DNA from: Actinocorallia populi
GTDB lineage: Bacteria; Actinomycetota; Actinomycetes; Streptosporangiales; Streptosporangiaceae
Assembly: GCF_002995495.1 (NCBI RefSeq)
Contig: NZ_PVZV01000001.1
Location: 1,054,001 to 1,118,000 of the forward strand
Direction: 5' to 3'
DNA length: 64,000 nucleotides
In this document: piece after piece, positions 1 to 8,234 of the stretch
Layout of the letters: every line of letters begins with the position of its first letter
How positions within the stretch are numbered: the stretch's first letter is position 1
Program-made: the position numbers and the translations under genes
Notes under the pieces: generated by a model
What the model saw: the letters and a program-made list of their open reading frames with translations, nothing else
Told to the model about the DNA's origin: nothing
Database searches by the model: none

Positions 1-2
1 TC

Positions 3-812
3 ATCGGCGCCATGATCATCGCTCCGCTGTCGACGCCGATCATGGGGATGGCGCTCGGCCTGGTGAAGCGCTCGAGCACCGGCGCCGGCTGGTTCGTCCT
101 GGGCGGCGTGGCCGCGGTGGTCGCCGTGGGCCTGGTGGCCTCGCTGGCGATCCCCGGCTCCTACGAGCTGCTGTCCAACGGCCAGATCGCCGGACGCACC
201 TCACCCGGCCTGGCCGACCTCATCGCCGCGATGGCCACCGGCCTGGCCGGAGCCATCGCCCTGGCGCGCCGCGACGTCGCCGCGATCCTGCCCGGCGTCG
301 CGATCGCGATCTCCCTGGTGCCGCCGCTGGTCGTGGCCGGGGTGTGCCTGGGAGGCGGGGCGCCCGTGCTGGCGTCGGGCGCCCTGGTGCTGTTCCTGTC
401 CAACATGCTCTCGCTCGTGCTGGCCGGAACGTTCGTGTTCGCCGCCCTGGGCTACACCGGCCTGCCGCGGGGCGGCGCCTCCCGCTCCCGCGCCGTGCTG
501 GCGCTGTGCGGCCTCGGCGCCGTCATCGCCGCCGTGCTGGTCGCGAGCACGGTCGCCACCTACCTGTTCGCCTCCTGGGAGAGCGAGGTGAAACAGGCGG
601 CGGCCCGGTGGCTCGCAGGCGATCCGGGCGCCGAGGTCATCGATGTCCAGCGCCACGCGGTGACCTTCCACATCACCGTCCGCACTCCCGGCGAGCCGCC
701 TCCCGTCTCCGACCTGCTCGCCCGGTTGCACGGAGTCGTCCCCGACGGCGTGCCGATCGTGGTCGAGACGGTGCGGGGACGCGTGATCACCGTCGGCCGT
801 GTCGGCTCCTAG
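3..812 (+). CDS. DUF389 family membrane protein, 5'-truncated by the window edge
   Basis: This is the C-terminal part of a DUF389 (TIGR00341-like) integral membrane protein. The reading frame is already open at the first base and reads I-G-A before the first Met at position 12, so the true start lies upstream. The visible part has the family's characteristic MIIAPLSTPIMGMALGLVK stretch followed by about five or six hydrophobic segments, including one with a central PP (LVPPLVVAG). A soluble tail of roughly 75 residues follows. The family's transport substrate is not established, so no function beyond membrane protein is claimed. The gap to the next gene (813-1088) has no convincing gene or terminator. 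Confidence 0.85.
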   Translation: MGAMIIAPLSTPIMGMALGLVKRSSTGAGWFVLGGVAAVVAVGLVASLAIPGSYELLSNGQIAGRTSPGLADLIAAMATGLAGAIALARRDVAAILPGVAIAISLVPPLVVAGVCLGGGAPVLASGALVLFLSNMLSLVLAGTFVFAALGYTGLPRGGASRSRAVLALCGLGAVIAAVLVASTVATYLFASWESEVKQAAARWLAGDPGAEVIDVQRHAVTFHITVRTPGEPPPVSDLLARLHGVVPDGVPIVVETVRGRVITVGRVGS

Positions 813-1088
813 CCGGCTGGCCGGTGCTCCTGCCCCCGCCGTCGCGCGGCTCTCCCGCAAGGCGCTGGACACCCCGGCAAATCTCGGCAAAAACACCGCA
901 AATGGTCGCCGGTGACAGGCCGGACAGGCACGGCGGGGTAGGGAACAGGGCAACGGCGGATCCGCCGCCGCTGCCGTTCGGCACGACACGCACCACCGCT
1001 GAGGAGGCGCGAGACATTCCCTGAGGGCGACCCGCTCCGCCTTCATCCGCACACCGACGACGTCCCTTCCCGGCAAGGAGATCCGCTG

Positions 1089-2111
1089 ATGCGTGGAGCA
1101 GTTCTGTACGGCCCCGGCGACGTCCGCGTCGAGGACCGCCCCGACCCGCGGATCATCGAGCCGACCGACGCAGTCATCCGCCTGCCGGCCACCTGCATCT
1201 GCGGTTCGGACCTGTGGCCGTACCGGGGCGTGGAGAAGATCGACGGGCCGGTGCCGATGGGGCACGAGTACGTCGGGATCGTGGAGGAGGTCGGCGACGG
1301 CGTCCGCGCCCTCGAGCCGGGCCAGTTCGTGGTCGGCTCGTTCTGGGCCTCGGACGACACCTGCGAGATCTGCCGCGCGGGCTACCAGAGCTCGTGCGTC
1401 CACCGCGTGCTCATGGGCACCATCGGCACCCAGGCCCAGTTCGCCCGCATCCCGCTGGCCGACGGCACCCTGGTCGCCACGCCCGAGCCGCCGCCGGCCG
1501 ACCTGGTGCCGAGCCTGCTGGCCGCCTCCGACGTGCTGGGCACCGGCTGGTTCGGCGCCGTGGCCGCCGACGCCGGCCCCGGCAGGACCGTCGCGGTCGT
1601 CGGCGACGGCGCGGTCGGCCTGTGCGGCGTGCTGGCCGCCGCACGGCTCGGCGCCGAGCGGATCATCGCGATGAGCCGCCACGCCGACCGCCAGAACCTC
1701 GCCCTGGCCTTCGGCGCCACCGACATCGTCACCGAACGCGGCGAGGAGGGCGTCGCCCGGATCAAGGACATGACGCACGGCCTGGGCGCCCACAGCGTTA
1801 TTGAGGCCGTCGGCACCGCCGAATCCCTGGCGCAGGCCATCGGCTCCACCCGCCCCGGCGGCCACGTCGGCTTCGTCGGCGTCGCCCACGGCGTCCGACT
1901 GCCCGTGGAGGACCTCTTCTTCTCCCAGGTCCACCTGCACGGCGGCCCCGCACCGGTACGCCGGTTCCTGCCCGAACTGATCGAGCTGATCTGCGCCCGC
2001 GTCATCGACCCCGGCAAGGTCTTCGACCTCACCCTCCCCCTGGAACAGGCCGCCGAAGGCTACCGAGCCATGGACGAACGCCGCGCCATCAAGGTCCTGC
2101 TGACCCCCTGA
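1089..2111 (+). CDS. Zinc-dependent alcohol dehydrogenase (MDR superfamily)
   Basis: A 340-residue cytoplasmic medium-chain dehydrogenase/reductase, probably an NAD(P)-dependent alcohol or aldehyde oxidoreductase. The catalytic zinc ligands appear as C38 in the CICGSD motif and His in MGHEY. The Rossmann fold carries GDGAVG near residue 175. The structural-zinc lobe reads CEICRAGYQSSC, so three of the usual four cysteines are present and the first position is Asp. Several actinobacterial members share this variation. The ATG follows an AAGGAG ribosome site (GGCAAGGAGATCCGCTG). It appears monocistronic. The true substrate cannot be inferred from sequence. Confidence 0.9.
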   Translation: MRGAVLYGPGDVRVEDRPDPRIIEPTDAVIRLPATCICGSDLWPYRGVEKIDGPVPMGHEYVGIVEEVGDGVRALEPGQFVVGSFWASDDTCEICRAGYQSSCVHRVLMGTIGTQAQFARIPLADGTLVATPEPPPADLVPSLLAASDVLGTGWFGAVAADAGPGRTVAVVGDGAVGLCGVLAAARLGAERIIAMSRHADRQNLALAFGATDIVTERGEEGVARIKDMTHGLGAHSVIEAVGTAESLAQAIGSTRPGGHVGFVGVAHGVRLPVEDLFFSQVHLHGGPAPVRRFLPELIELICARVIDPGKVFDLTLPLEQAAEGYRAMDERRAIKVLLTP

Positions 2112-2294
2112 CCCGACCACCCTTCCTCGCCCGGATCCCGCGTGCCCTGCCCGCGACGGTCATGGCGGTGCCTCGGCTCGTCGTCCTGTCTGTACAGAGG
2201 GCGGGAAGCGTAGAGAGGTTTCCGCCAGAGGCGGGGCGGTCTTTCGTGCGTTCGCATCATGAATGCGGATGATCGGCTGTCGATAGTGGGTCGT

Positions 2295-3443
2295 ATGAGG
2301 AAATGGAGCATTCTCGCGGCCGGGATGGCGGCCGTGGTCGTGGCATTGCCGTCGGCTGCCCACGCGGCGCCCGGGGACGACTGGCGATCGCTGAGCTTTC
2401 TGCCGATTCAGGGGATCCACGACTTCGAGGCGGCGGGGCCCGCGGAGGTCTGGCACGTCGCGAAGGACTACAAGGCCTTCAAGGGCGCCGTTCCCGCGAT
2501 CTTCCAGTGGACCGGCGGCTCATCCTGGAAGAGGCACTCCCCGCCCGGTATCTCCGACAGCGGTGGGCTCAACGACGTGATGGTGCGGGACGCCGACGAG
2601 GTGTGGGTCGCCGGATCCGCCTCCGGCGGCGCCTTCACCCCCACCTATCTGGCCCGGTACGACGGGCGGGAGTGGAGCCAGGTGCCGCCGCCGCAGCCGG
2701 CGGACGACTTCGGCTCCCGCGTGCTGGAGTCCGACGGTGCCGGCGCCTGGCTCGCGGAGGGCGCCCGTGTCTCCCGGTGGGACGGGACGTCCTGGACGGT
2801 CGTGGCGACGCTCGACTCGTACGTCCACCGGATCCAGGCGTTCGGACCGGACAACGCCTGGATCGGTACCAGGGACAACGTCCTCTGGCACTGGGACGGC
2901 TCGTCCTGGCAGCAGGTCCCGAAGCCCGCCGAGGTCTATGGGGCGGGGGTCCGCTTCGAGGCCGGCGGCGCATGGGCGGCCACCCCGCGCGGCATGCAGT
3001 CCTGGGACGGCTCGTCCTGGCGGCTGACCCCCTATCCCGCGCCGTTCGACGGCGCGGCCTCCTTGAACGCCGAGGGCCTCGCCGGCTCCGACGGCCGCTG
3101 GGTCAGGCTGTACACCGGTGGCGACGAGAGAGGCCTGCTGCGCTGGGACGGCTCCGGCTGGACCGTCCACCCGATGATGCCCGACGGTATCCCGCAGCAG
3201 GTGGTCGTCGACGACGCGGGCCGCACCTGGGGCGTCACCCGCATCTTCCGCTCCGTCGGCCTCCCACCCCGCACCGAGTTCCAGTACAAGGGCCGGCTCC
3301 TCCGCTTCAAGGACGGCGCCTGGGAGAACGTCTCCGCCCCCGAGGCCGACTACAGGCTCATCCACCTCCCCGGCGGCGACAGCCTCTACGGCGCCGGCGG
3401 GAACAGCTGGAACGACACCAACCGCGTCATCACCAACCACTGA
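2295..3443 (+). CDS. Secreted protein with repeated W-D-G-x-x-W motifs
   Basis: About 382 residues. The ATG at 2295 is preferred over the in-frame ATG at 2259 because it gives a clean Sec signal peptide (MRKWSILAAGMAAVVVAL, then a likely AHAA cleavage). The mature part contains repeated units such as WDGSSWQQVP, WDGTSWTVV and WDGSGWTVHP, separated by 40-60 residues. That suggests a beta-propeller-like extracellular fold. No catalytic motif is visible. It is a paralogue in architecture of the minus-strand protein at 22884-23996, which has the same W-[DN]-G-x-x-W repeats and similar length. Function is unknown; an envelope or extracellular binding role is only an inference. Confidence 0.8.
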   Translation: MRKWSILAAGMAAVVVALPSAAHAAPGDDWRSLSFLPIQGIHDFEAAGPAEVWHVAKDYKAFKGAVPAIFQWTGGSSWKRHSPPGISDSGGLNDVMVRDADEVWVAGSASGGAFTPTYLARYDGREWSQVPPPQPADDFGSRVLESDGAGAWLAEGARVSRWDGTSWTVVATLDSYVHRIQAFGPDNAWIGTRDNVLWHWDGSSWQQVPKPAEVYGAGVRFEAGGAWAATPRGMQSWDGSSWRLTPYPAPFDGAASLNAEGLAGSDGRWVRLYTGGDERGLLRWDGSGWTVHPMMPDGIPQQVVVDDAGRTWGVTRIFRSVGLPPRTEFQYKGRLLRFKDGAWENVSAPEADYRLIHLPGGDSLYGAGGNSWNDTNRVITNH

Positions 3444-3604
3444 CTCCGACCCGCCGGTCCTCCTCGAGTCCTCCGTGCCGATGACCACCGGCCGCAGCCG
3501 ACGAGCGCTTTCCTGGCGAAGAGGCGGCCAGGGGATGCCGCCATGCTCGCCCCGGCACCGGCGCGGCTGACCGCGGCCGCCGCCCACCGCGTTCGTATCG
3601 GGGT

Positions 3605-5107
3605 TCAGTGGTGTGACCGATGCCCGCCGGGGAGGGACGGCGGCGGCTTGGCGCTCTGACCAGGGGCGAGGACGAGGAACTGGCCCATCATTCCCTGGTC
3701 CTCGTGGTACAGCATGTGGCAGTGGAACATGTAGGGCCGGTGGGGGTCGGCGTAGTCGGCGAAGCGCATGATGAGGCGCATCCGGGTCCCCGGCGGAAGC
3801 AGGACGGTGTCCTTCCAGCCCGACAGTTCCGGAGGCGGCTCGCGGTCGTCGACCGACAGGACCTGGAACTGCACGTCGTGCACGTGGAAGGAGTGCAGGG
3901 TGCCGTCGCCGCTGCGCACCTCCCAGATCTCGGTGGTGTCCTTGCCGACGTGCGCGTCGATCCGGCGGAGGTCCATCTTCCTGCCGTTGATGTGGTGTTC
4001 GGCGAGTTCGAAGGTCCGGGTGCGGACGGCCGTGCGCGCCGACAGCGGCGGTATGGCGGCCAGGCGCTCGGGTGGTTCGGGCGAGTCGGCCAGAGTCGGA
4101 GCCGCGCGCAACTCCAGGACGTCGAAGCGGTCGTCGCCGCCGTCGCGTTGGACGAGACCCGCCCCGCTGGCCGGAGAGGTGCTGCGGAGCACGATCCGCT
4201 CTCCCGGAGTGAGGGCGACCACGATCTCGGCACGCTCCCCTGGGGCGAGCTGGACGTGGCGGGTGCGGTGCGGGGCGCTCAGCAGCCCTCCGTCGGAGGC
4301 GATCTGGGCGAACGGTCGTCCGTCGGCGAAGGCGAAGTCGTAGACGCGTGCGTTGGAGCCGTTGAGCAGCCGCAACCGGATCCTCGCCGTGGTGACCTCC
4401 AGGTAGGGGCCGAGGACCCCGTTGACGAGCAGGCGGTCGCCGAGGAAACCGGTGGTGCCGGACATCGGCTCGTCCGGATCCAGCATTCCCCCGTCCAGTC
4501 GCCGGTCCTGCACGATGAGCGGGACGTCGTCGATCCCGTACCGGTGCGGGAGGCCGGGAACGGGGTCGTCGTCGATCAGGAACATGCCCGCCAGCCCCCG
4601 GTAGAGATGGCGGGCGGACCGCCCGTGGGGGTGCGGGTGGTACCACAGGGACGCGGCGGGCTGGTCGATCGTCCAGGAGGGGGACCAGACCGCGCCGGGT
4701 TCGATCGGCTGGTAGGGGCCGCCGTCCATCTCCGGCGGCAGGTGCATGCCGTGCCAGTGCAGGGTGGTCGTCTCGTCCACCCCGTTGGCGACGTTGACGA
4801 GCACGCGTTCACCGCGCCGTGCCCGCAGTGTGGGGCCGAGGTAGTCGCCGTTGACGCCCCAGGTGGGTGACGGACTGCCCGGCACGAACTCGCGCCGTCC
4901 GGCGCGGATGCCCAGGTCGAACACCCGGTTTCCGGCGGAGTCGATCCGCGACGGGGCGAGCGGCGGAGCCTGGAGCCGGTTGGTGAACGCGACACGGCCG
5001 ACGGTGTCGACCCGCTCGCGCGCGGCGGCCACCAGCAGCCCCGCGGTCGGCACCGCCACGGCGGACGCCCCGAGCAGCCGAAGCACATGCCTGCGGGTGA
5101 GGTTCAT
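3605..5107 (-). CDS. Tat-exported multicopper oxidase
   Basis: A 500-residue periplasmic-type multicopper oxidase of the CotA/CueO/FtsP group. The N-terminus has a twin-arginine signal (NLTRRHVLRLLGASA) and the start is ATG at 5107. Copper ligands are visible in order: HWHGMHLP, WYHPHPHG, HSFHVHDVQFQVL, and the C-terminal HCHMLYHEDQGMMG, which supplies the Cys of the type 1 site plus the Met axial ligand. All four copper clusters' motifs are intact, so it should be active on phenols, metals or bilirubin-like substrates with reduction of O2. Its start overlaps the stop of the small membrane protein upstream by 4 bp (ATGA), giving a translationally coupled operon with the amidohydrolase at 5539. 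Confidence 0.93.
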   Translation of the reverse strand: MNLTRRHVLRLLGASAVAVPTAGLLVAAARERVDTVGRVAFTNRLQAPPLAPSRIDSAGNRVFDLGIRAGRREFVPGSPSPTWGVNGDYLGPTLRARRGERVLVNVANGVDETTTLHWHGMHLPPEMDGGPYQPIEPGAVWSPSWTIDQPAASLWYHPHPHGRSARHLYRGLAGMFLIDDDPVPGLPHRYGIDDVPLIVQDRRLDGGMLDPDEPMSGTTGFLGDRLLVNGVLGPYLEVTTARIRLRLLNGSNARVYDFAFADGRPFAQIASDGGLLSAPHRTRHVQLAPGERAEIVVALTPGERIVLRSTSPASGAGLVQRDGGDDRFDVLELRAAPTLADSPEPPERLAAIPPLSARTAVRTRTFELAEHHINGRKMDLRRIDAHVGKDTTEIWEVRSGDGTLHSFHVHDVQFQVLSVDDREPPPELSGWKDTVLLPPGTRMRLIMRFADYADPHRPYMFHCHMLYHEDQGMMGQFLVLAPGQSAKPPPSLPGGHRSHH

Positions 5108-5508
5108 GACACGGCTCCGACGTCGTGACGCGTGGGTTTCGCGGATCTGACCTGTGTCAGCAGCAGGACGCTCGCGGCGAACATCAGGACGCCGACGGGT
5201 ACGTGCAGCTCTCGCACATGCGCGTAGCCGAGGGCGGCCTGCACCAGGGCGAACACGAGCATGGGCAGGCTCTTGAAGACGAGCCGTGGAGAGCCGCCGC
5301 CCGGCCGCCAGGCCAGGACGGCGGCGAGGACGTTGAGCAGCACGACGAGGACGACGGCTCCGGCCATGACGCCGTGCGCCGTCCGGCCTGCGGGCACAGA
5401 GGCCAGCAGGAGTCCGGCCGTCACCGCCTGCACGAAGAGGACGGCCGATTGGAGGAGAGCGGTGACGCGCATCGGCCGCAGCGGATCGCGGGTGTGCCAT
5501 TCGGGCAT
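5104..5508 (-). CDS. Small four-helix membrane protein
   Basis: 134 residues with about four hydrophobic helices (residues roughly 14-32, 41-62, 75-95 and 100-118) and short loops. It lacks cysteines or metal motifs. The ATG at 5508 is chosen because a GGAG lies 8 nt upstream; an in-frame GTG at 5517 would sit directly on that ribosome site. It lies between the amidohydrolase and the multicopper oxidase genes and overlaps the latter's start by 4 bp, so it is probably an operon partner, for example a membrane anchor or redox/metal-related accessory. The family is not recognised with certainty. Confidence 0.75.
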   Translation of the reverse strand: MPEWHTRDPLRPMRVTALLQSAVLFVQAVTAGLLLASVPAGRTAHGVMAGAVVLVVLLNVLAAVLAWRPGGGSPRLVFKSLPMLVFALVQAALGYAHVRELHVPVGVLMFAASVLLLTQVRSAKPTRHDVGAVS

Positions 5509-5538
5509 GGAAATCACTCCAAGACGGGTGCGAGGTGG

Positions 5539-6684
5539 TCAGCGGGACTGCCTGACGCCGCGCCGCCAGACGTCGGTGATGGAGGTGATGGCGGTGATGT
5601 CCCGGGTGGGGTCGCCTTCGACCAGCAGCAGGTCCGCGCGGAGACCGGGGGCGATCCGGCCGCGGTCGGACAGACCGAAGTGGTGTGCGGGGAGGCTGGT
5701 GGCCGCGGTGAGCGCTTCTCGCGGGCTGAGTCCGGCCTCGGTGAGGAGGTGGAGTTCGCGGTGCATGCCGGTGCCGTGGGCCGGGGCGAAGGGGGTGGCG
5801 TCGGTTCCGGCGAGCAGGGGCACACCGACGCGCCGCAGGGCCCGCAGCGCGCCGACGGCGTTGGCGGAGCTGCCGGGACGGGCGCAGTCGGCGGTCTGGA
5901 CGCCCTGCACGGTGATCGCCTCGAAGTAGGCGAGCGTGGTGACCACGAAGACGCCCTGGGCGCGGACCCGCTCGGCCAGCCGCTGCGAGGCCGGGTCGTC
6001 CGGGGCGAGGTCGGTCCACACGTGGGCCAGGCCGTCGACACCGGCGTCGAGTGCGATCTCCGCCTCGGACGCGGTGATCGCATGGGCGATGACCCGCAGT
6101 CCCGCCTCGTGCGCCGCCGTGGCGAGGGCGGTGGCGGTCTCCGGTGCCAGCACGGGAAGGTCGGCGCCGTGCACCGCGCCGTCGTCGATGACGATCTTGA
6201 GGTAGTCGGCTCCCTCGGCCAGCCTGGCCGCCACGAAGGCCGGTGCCTGCGCCGGGTCGGTGACGAAGTCGATCGCCGCCGCGTCGATGCCGTCCAGGAC
6301 GGTGCCGGCCAGAGCGGCCAGCAGCTGGGTCGGGTGCCCGCCGGGCGCGGTGGCCAGGGTGCCCGCACTGCGGAGGTCGGCCACGTCGTCGTTCTCGGCG
6401 GCCAGCCGCCGCTGCCGCGGCAGCATCTGCGGCAGGCAGAACATGTCGAGCTCGGTGGTCACCCCGTAGCGCAGGGCCTCGGCCAGACTGCCGTCGAAGA
6501 CGTGCGTGTGCGCGTCGATCAGCCCCGGGAGGAGCGTCCTTCCGGCACCCTCGACGACGACATCGACGTCGGTCCGGAGACCGGCGCCGACCGCGGCGAT
6601 CCGATCGTCCTCCAGCACCACGTCGGCCGCCGCGATGGTGCGCTCGCCGTCGAACACCCTGGCATCGCGGATCAAAGTACGCAT
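5539..6684 (-). CDS. Amidohydrolase family metal-dependent hydrolase
   Basis: A 381-residue TIM-barrel amidohydrolase of the imidazolonepropionase/prolidase-like type. The HxH metal motif occurs in DAHTHVFDGS. A candidate bridging Lys occurs in YLKIVIDDG. Further candidate ligands are His in VIAHAIT and GLAHVWTD, and Asp in AGTDAT. The ATG at 6684 is supported by AGGAGA six bases upstream; longer in-frame starts lack this. It is the first gene of a three-gene minus-strand operon (this gene, a small membrane protein, multicopper oxidase). The operon diverges from the ECF41 sigma gene, whose likely binding sequence lies in the shared intergenic region. Substrate unknown. Confidence 0.9.
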   Translation of the reverse strand: MRTLIRDARVFDGERTIAAADVVLEDDRIAAVGAGLRTDVDVVVEGAGRTLLPGLIDAHTHVFDGSLAEALRYGVTTELDMFCLPQMLPRQRRLAAENDDVADLRSAGTLATAPGGHPTQLLAALAGTVLDGIDAAAIDFVTDPAQAPAFVAARLAEGADYLKIVIDDGAVHGADLPVLAPETATALATAAHEAGLRVIAHAITASEAEIALDAGVDGLAHVWTDLAPDDPASQRLAERVRAQGVFVVTTLAYFEAITVQGVQTADCARPGSSANAVGALRALRRVGVPLLAGTDATPFAPAHGTGMHRELHLLTEAGLSPREALTAATSLPAHHFGLSDRGRIAPGLRADLLLVEGDPTRDITAITSITDVWRRGVRQSR

Positions 6685-6741
6685 CGAACATCTCCTGCGA
6701 ATCGGAAACCTTGGATGCCACCACAGAGAGATGTCGGCCGC

Positions 6742-6806
6742 CGAGTGTGACATCACCGCAGAGATTCGTGCCTTGGATCACATTTCGGGCATTCGTGTCA
6801 CACTCG
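6742..6806. promoter_or_regulatory. Divergent ECF41-type -35 elements
   Basis: The sequence TGTCACACTCG occurs on both strands of this intergenic region: at 6796-6806 reading toward the sigma gene, and at 6752-6742 reading toward the amidohydrolase operon. TGTCACA is the -35 motif reported for ECF41 sigma factors. The matching -10 (CGTC) is not evident at the expected spacing on either strand, so the promoter assignment rests on the paired -35 sequences and the divergent layout. Confidence 0.6.
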
Positions 6807-6852
6807 CGGGGTCGGGGAGCTCTTCGGTCGCGAGAGATGAGGAGGGAACGCC

Positions 6853-7767
6853 ATGACACCGGCTCCATCACACGCGACCGGCGACATCGTCACCGAGCAG
6901 TTCCTCGGCCATCGCGAACTGCTGTTCTCGGTGATCTACAACATGCTCGGCAGCCTCGCCGACACCGAGGACGCGCTGCAGGAGGTCTGGCTGGCCTGGT
7001 CGGCCCGGCACCGGACACCGGACGCCGCGCCGGTCGAGAACCCGCGCGCCTATCTGCTGCGGACGGCGGTGAACCAGGCGCTCGCCCGCCGCGCGGAAGT
7101 CACCCGCCGCCAGGAGACCTACGTCGGCCCCTGGCTGCCCGAGCCGTTGGTAGCCGCCGAGGACGACGTCGCCGGCGCCGCCGAACGCGCCGAATCGTTG
7201 TCCATGGCGATGCTGGTGGTGCTGGAGACGTTGTCACCGCTGGAACGGGCGGTGTTCGTGCTGCACGAGGTCTTCGGGTTCGGCCATCCGGAGATCGCCG
7301 GCATCCTCGGCCGCTCCCCGGCGGCCGTCCGCCAGCTCGCGGCCCGCGCGCGCCGCCATGTCCAGGCGCGCCGCCCCCGCCACAGGCCCGCTCCCGACGT
7401 GCACACCCAGGTCACCGAGCGGTTCGCCGCGGCCGCCCTCGGCGGCGACCTGCGCGCCCTGCTGGAGCTGCTCGCCCCGGACGTGACCCTGTGGACCGAC
7501 GGCGGCGGCAAGGGACCCGCCACCAGCCTGCGCCCCGTGCACGGCCGCGACCGGGTGGCCTCGCTGTTCATGTCGGTCGCCGCGGCACTGCCCGCCGGCG
7601 CACTGGACATCCACTACCGGCGCGTCGCCGGCGACCCGTGCGCACTGGTCTTCTCCGCGGACGGCCCGATCGCCGTGGTCATCGTCGACCTCGCCCCCGA
7701 CGGCGACCGGATCGCCGGCATCTACTCGATCACCAACCCTGACAAACTCCCCCGAGCCCAGTGCTGA
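6853..7767 (+). CDS. ECF41 family RNA polymerase sigma factor (SigJ-like)
   Basis: A 304-residue extracytoplasmic-function sigma factor with a fused C-terminal SnoaL/NTF2-like domain. Region 2 covers roughly residues 15-85 (FLGHRELLFSVIYNMLGS) and region 4 about 115-165 (LSPLERAVFVLHEVFG). The NTF2-like domain fills the rest. It carries all three hallmark ECF41 motifs: WLPEP in the linker, DGGGK in the domain and NPDKL near the C-terminus. In this group the fused domain replaces a separate anti-sigma factor and modulates activity. The ATG follows GAGGGAACGCC. The paired TGTCACACTCG sites upstream suggest autoregulation plus control of the divergent amidohydrolase/multicopper oxidase operon. 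Confidence 0.93.
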   Translation: MTPAPSHATGDIVTEQFLGHRELLFSVIYNMLGSLADTEDALQEVWLAWSARHRTPDAAPVENPRAYLLRTAVNQALARRAEVTRRQETYVGPWLPEPLVAAEDDVAGAAERAESLSMAMLVVLETLSPLERAVFVLHEVFGFGHPEIAGILGRSPAAVRQLAARARRHVQARRPRHRPAPDVHTQVTERFAAAALGGDLRALLELLAPDVTLWTDGGGKGPATSLRPVHGRDRVASLFMSVAAALPAGALDIHYRRVAGDPCALVFSADGPIAVVIVDLAPDGDRIAGIYSITNPDKLPRAQC

Positions 7768-7776
7768 ATACGGTTT

Positions 7777-8016
7777 CTACGGGAGGCGGCGGCAGGCGTC
7801 GCGGCGGTTGCCGACCGCCAGAACCCATACGGTCAGCCGGCTGTCTTCGACGGTGCACACGACGCGGTGGTCACCGACTCTGAGCCGTCGGCGAGCGTTG
7901 TGGCCCTGGAGTGCCTTGATGTCGAACGCCGAGGTGTCTCCCGCGTCCATCGCCTTCTGAAGTCCGGTGAGGCGGTGCAGGATCCGCCCGGCGTCCTGGC
8001 GCGGGATCTTGAGCAT
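7777..8016 (-). CDS. Solitary RelE/ParE-like toxin fragment
   Basis: A 79-residue protein with the RelE/ParE core: KIPRQDAGRILHRL, then IKALQGHNARRRLRVGDHR, and VWVLAVGNRRDA at the end. Typical members begin with a beta strand and about 10-15 more residues before the KIPR helix; here that first strand is missing from the ATG. The in-frame upstream sequence does not restore it. No antitoxin gene lies upstream, where the next 200 bases hold no plausible small DNA-binding protein. It is therefore probably a decaying or inactive toxin rather than a working toxin-antitoxin pair. Confidence 0.6.
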   Translation of the reverse strand: MLKIPRQDAGRILHRLTGLQKAMDAGDTSAFDIKALQGHNARRRLRVGDHRVVCTVEDSRLTVWVLAVGNRRDACRRLP

Positions 8017-8234
8017 GTCCCGCTGGGTGTGGCTTCGGGAAGAAAAGAGCAGGCCGAGTTCTCCAGGGTGAGGGTGTTCCCGTTGACGGGGGCGGCTCGG
8101 GGGCGGGTTCGCCCGGAAAACCGCCCCCGATGGAGCGAGTCAAGGTGAGGTGGGGCAGCCGGTAAAGGCACTTTCGTGGAAGACGATCGTGGGGGATTCT
8201 GGTGCTGGGCTGCCAATACTGACGGGGAGTGTTG

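Noticed and set aside
6819-6829. -10 element CGTC of the ECF41 promoter
   Set aside because: No CGTC at the expected distance from TGTCACA on either strand.
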